Shown in pieces: positions 61,950-64,000 of a DNA stretch of 64,000 nucleotides (positions within the stretch are counted from its first letter, which is position 1; every line of letters starts with the position of its first letter). The DNA lies in the NCBI RefSeq assembly GCF_020497125.1, contig NC_059075.1, positions 104,261,222 to 104,325,221 on the forward strand, given 5' to 3'. The DNA comes from Mauremys mutica. Lineage: Eukaryota > Chordata > Testudines > Geoemydidae. The notes under the pieces are model-generated. The model searched no databases. It was not told where the DNA came from and saw nothing but the letters and a program-made list of their open reading frames with translations. The translations under genes and the position numbers were made by a program.

Positions 61950-63297
61950 AGTCTAACACATTCACAGTAACATATTCAGGGATTTATTTTTTTTTATTAT
62001 TCACACTTTGCCTTTGTCTGAGAAACACAAATGGAGTTCTGAATTAGTGTGTCCCTGGCTCAGAGCTCCTGTGAAGACTCACAAGAGACAATGAATCAAT
62101 GTGAAATACTATGGCAATTGAATATGAAGTGAAGCTCTCGCTGCCCTTCCCACTTGTACTTTCACCAAGAAGAATGAATGGGTTGCCTTAACAAGCTTCG
62201 ATCTTCCAAGAGCACAGCATCTGAGTGCATTTCTGAATCAAGGTTGACTGAAAATAACCTTACCTAGACTGCATCAAATGATTGGCATTGGTTTGAGACA
62301 ACTGGTGAATAGGAGACAGATGATTAGTAGTACTATATGAATGTTCTAGTGCGACAGCTTATACAGTTGCCATTAAGTTCATTACTGTTCAATCACATTA
62401 TTATCTTCCAGATGTGACTGTCCTCTGTCTTGCTTTCCCTGTTCTTGCAATGAATGAAGAGAACACCTCTAATGAACTGAACCCAGGTTGAGAATGCATC
62501 AGCTGTCCATGCTCCCCTTTCCAAATGTCTAGAACAGCTCATACAGCTAGCTCCTGAATGATACATTAAGATCTGCGTCTGGTGTTTCTCTCCTAGCAAA
62601 TTCCTGATGGAGAAGGGAGTTGTTGATTGACCACAGTCCACAAGAAGTGTGCCTCAGGCTTGTATCTCTTGGTGAATTTTCCTTTGACACCTGGCATGAA
62701 GGAGAGCTACAAAATTAAGATCTTGGTGCAGAATCACTTTCTCTGTATCAGTAGATGGGACTAATCTAACAGTGACTCTGATTTAGTAGATGGCTATATA
62801 TGTACACATGAACATTTTTTTTTTTTTTTTTAAGATTTAAACAAAAGTCTGGGTGAGTTACCTGAATTGGGCAGGCCAATTGTGACTACTTAGCCTGTGA
62901 TGCACATGAATCTTCAGGAGCGGAAGGGGATAGTAAGAAGGTGCACTTTTTATTTTATTCAATTTAAACATAAAATTAAGAAGTACCTAATCTGATGCAT
63001 TTTGGGAAAATATTAAATACAATCCATAGAAGCCAGCATGTCCAGCAACTTATTCCCCACATAATCAAAATTAGCCAGACAAAATAAATCATCCTACTCA
63101 CAAACATCAACCCTTACTGCACTCCCCTCCAGTTAGATAGTTTAAGCATTCTTATTTCTGATAAAGAGAGGTCCAGCATATGGCTTGATAGACATTTTCA
63201 TTCATAATTTTCTCTTTTTCACCCAGTTAAGATGTGTGTGTGAACAAGGAGGAGGAACAAGAAATGATGCACATTTTTCTACTCTTCATTTGGTATT
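61950..63297. other. Upstream intronic sequence, nothing recognised
   Basis: A T homopolymer sits at about 62814-62832. No exon found on the minus strand. Confidence 0.45.
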
Positions 63298-64000
63298 TGT
63301 GATGGTGTGCCCCATAAGGCTTTATGGAAATATGCTTATGAATGTATATATGACATAACCAGAATATGTTTTTTTGCTACATATGTCATGTAACATATCT
63401 ATGTAAATGTTATGATCTACTGAGTCTATTAATCCTATTTCTTTGCATGTATCATTTTTGTACTTGAAGTTAGGAATATCAGCTATATACTTGCTTGATA
63501 GCCTTAGTAAAGCACTTGGTCAGCTTCTTGAGAAAGGGGTGTGCAAATTAAGTGCCCCATCAAGAACTACTTAGGCCAACAATGAACTTGAAGATGCCAA
63601 TCCACATCGGAGCCTTCCCAGGAATGTGGTTTGGCAGGTAAGAAACTCAGTCATGCATGGACATGTGACTTGCCCATGTGACTCCAAAACTCCATCTTGG
63701 AGCTGGACTGTGCATAGGAGAGAAGAGGGGGTCTCCACTCATAAGAGAATGTCTATTTAAACCCCTGGGAGACCCCTCCATTTGGTCTTCAGCTGGCTAA
63801 AGAGCCTCTCCACCCCCAAGGATACCTGAAAGAGACTGGAACAAAGGACAGTAACTACAGGGGGTGTGCGTAATTGCTGGACCCTGACTAGAAGAAGACT
63901 AGTCTGTAAAAGGAAACTTACTGGAACTGGTGAGGTTTTTATCTGTGCTCAGTTGTCTTACTGTATTAGACTCAGACTTGTGTGTTCTATTTTATTTTAC
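63298..64000 (+). mobile_element. LTR-like repeat, cut by the window end
   Basis: Begins TGTGATGGTGTGCCCCATAA and contains a TATA-like GTCTATTTAAACCCC at 63751. I recall a common turtle repeat with this sequence and an LTR-like layout similar to 25695-27058. No coding frame in the part present; the right end is outside. Confidence 0.6.

Noticed and set aside
61607..61965. Overlapping frames on both strands
   Set aside because: All fall on the GC-rich hAT MITE with perfect target duplication; high GC removes stops.

Overview
This is vertebrate nuclear DNA: long introns, GT-AG exons, and about a third of the bases in interspersed repeats. The repeats (CR1 LINEs, short hAT elements, PIF/Harbinger-like elements ending in GTCTACACTA, a Penelope-like element) match what I recall of sauropsid and especially turtle genomes. 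A turtle is my best guess; the species is inferred, not proven. There is no CRISPR array, operon or other prokaryotic feature, and I recognise no tRNA or rRNA gene.

The one host gene I can support is USH1C (harmonin), on the minus strand. Sixteen exons lie between 50392 and 6535, and I placed every boundary by splice signal, reading phase and match to the harmonin protein. In transcript order they encode the second half of PDZ1 (50392-50284), the linker (50168-50144, 49326-49269), all of PDZ2 (48036-44829), the first coiled coil (39754-24100), an alternative class-A exon (20505-20429), and the class-B-only exons (19588-19539, 16469-16317, 14958-14842, 12549-12049, 6654-6535) with the second coiled coil and the proline/serine/threonine-rich (PST) region. 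The N-terminal domain with the first half of PDZ1 should lie beyond 64000, and PDZ3 with the stop codon below position 1; neither was found here. The class-B path through the window is 1773 bases (591 codons) with no stop; the class-A path to its alternative exon is 909 bases (303 codons).

Everything else is intron or upstream sequence filled with repeats. 1-6500: a minus-strand CR1 with a second CR1 nested in it, a short DNA element and a plus-strand CR1. 8355-8537 and 15459-15747: two hAT elements with perfect 8-base target duplications. 24483-25101: an internally inverted Penelope-like insertion with a 12-base duplication. 25695-27058: an LTR-like element with a CR1 inside. 29795-35215: a long CR1 interrupted by a 2.1-kb DNA transposon and by another CR1. 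36966-37258 and 55751-56028: short palindromic elements with related ends. 37505-38640: the decayed end of an L1/Tx1-like LINE. 39186-39394: a compound microsatellite with 77 perfect AG units. 50599-51850: another CR1. 53889-61941: more hAT-type elements and two probable LTRs. 63298-64000: the start of another LTR-like repeat, cut by the window edge.

I found no convincing new biological system. The most useful observations are the frame-enforced choice between the class-A and class-B exons of USH1C, the GTCTACACTA-ended elements that appear to share one transposition machinery, the nested insertions that give relative ages, and one unassigned open frame at 11243-11437.
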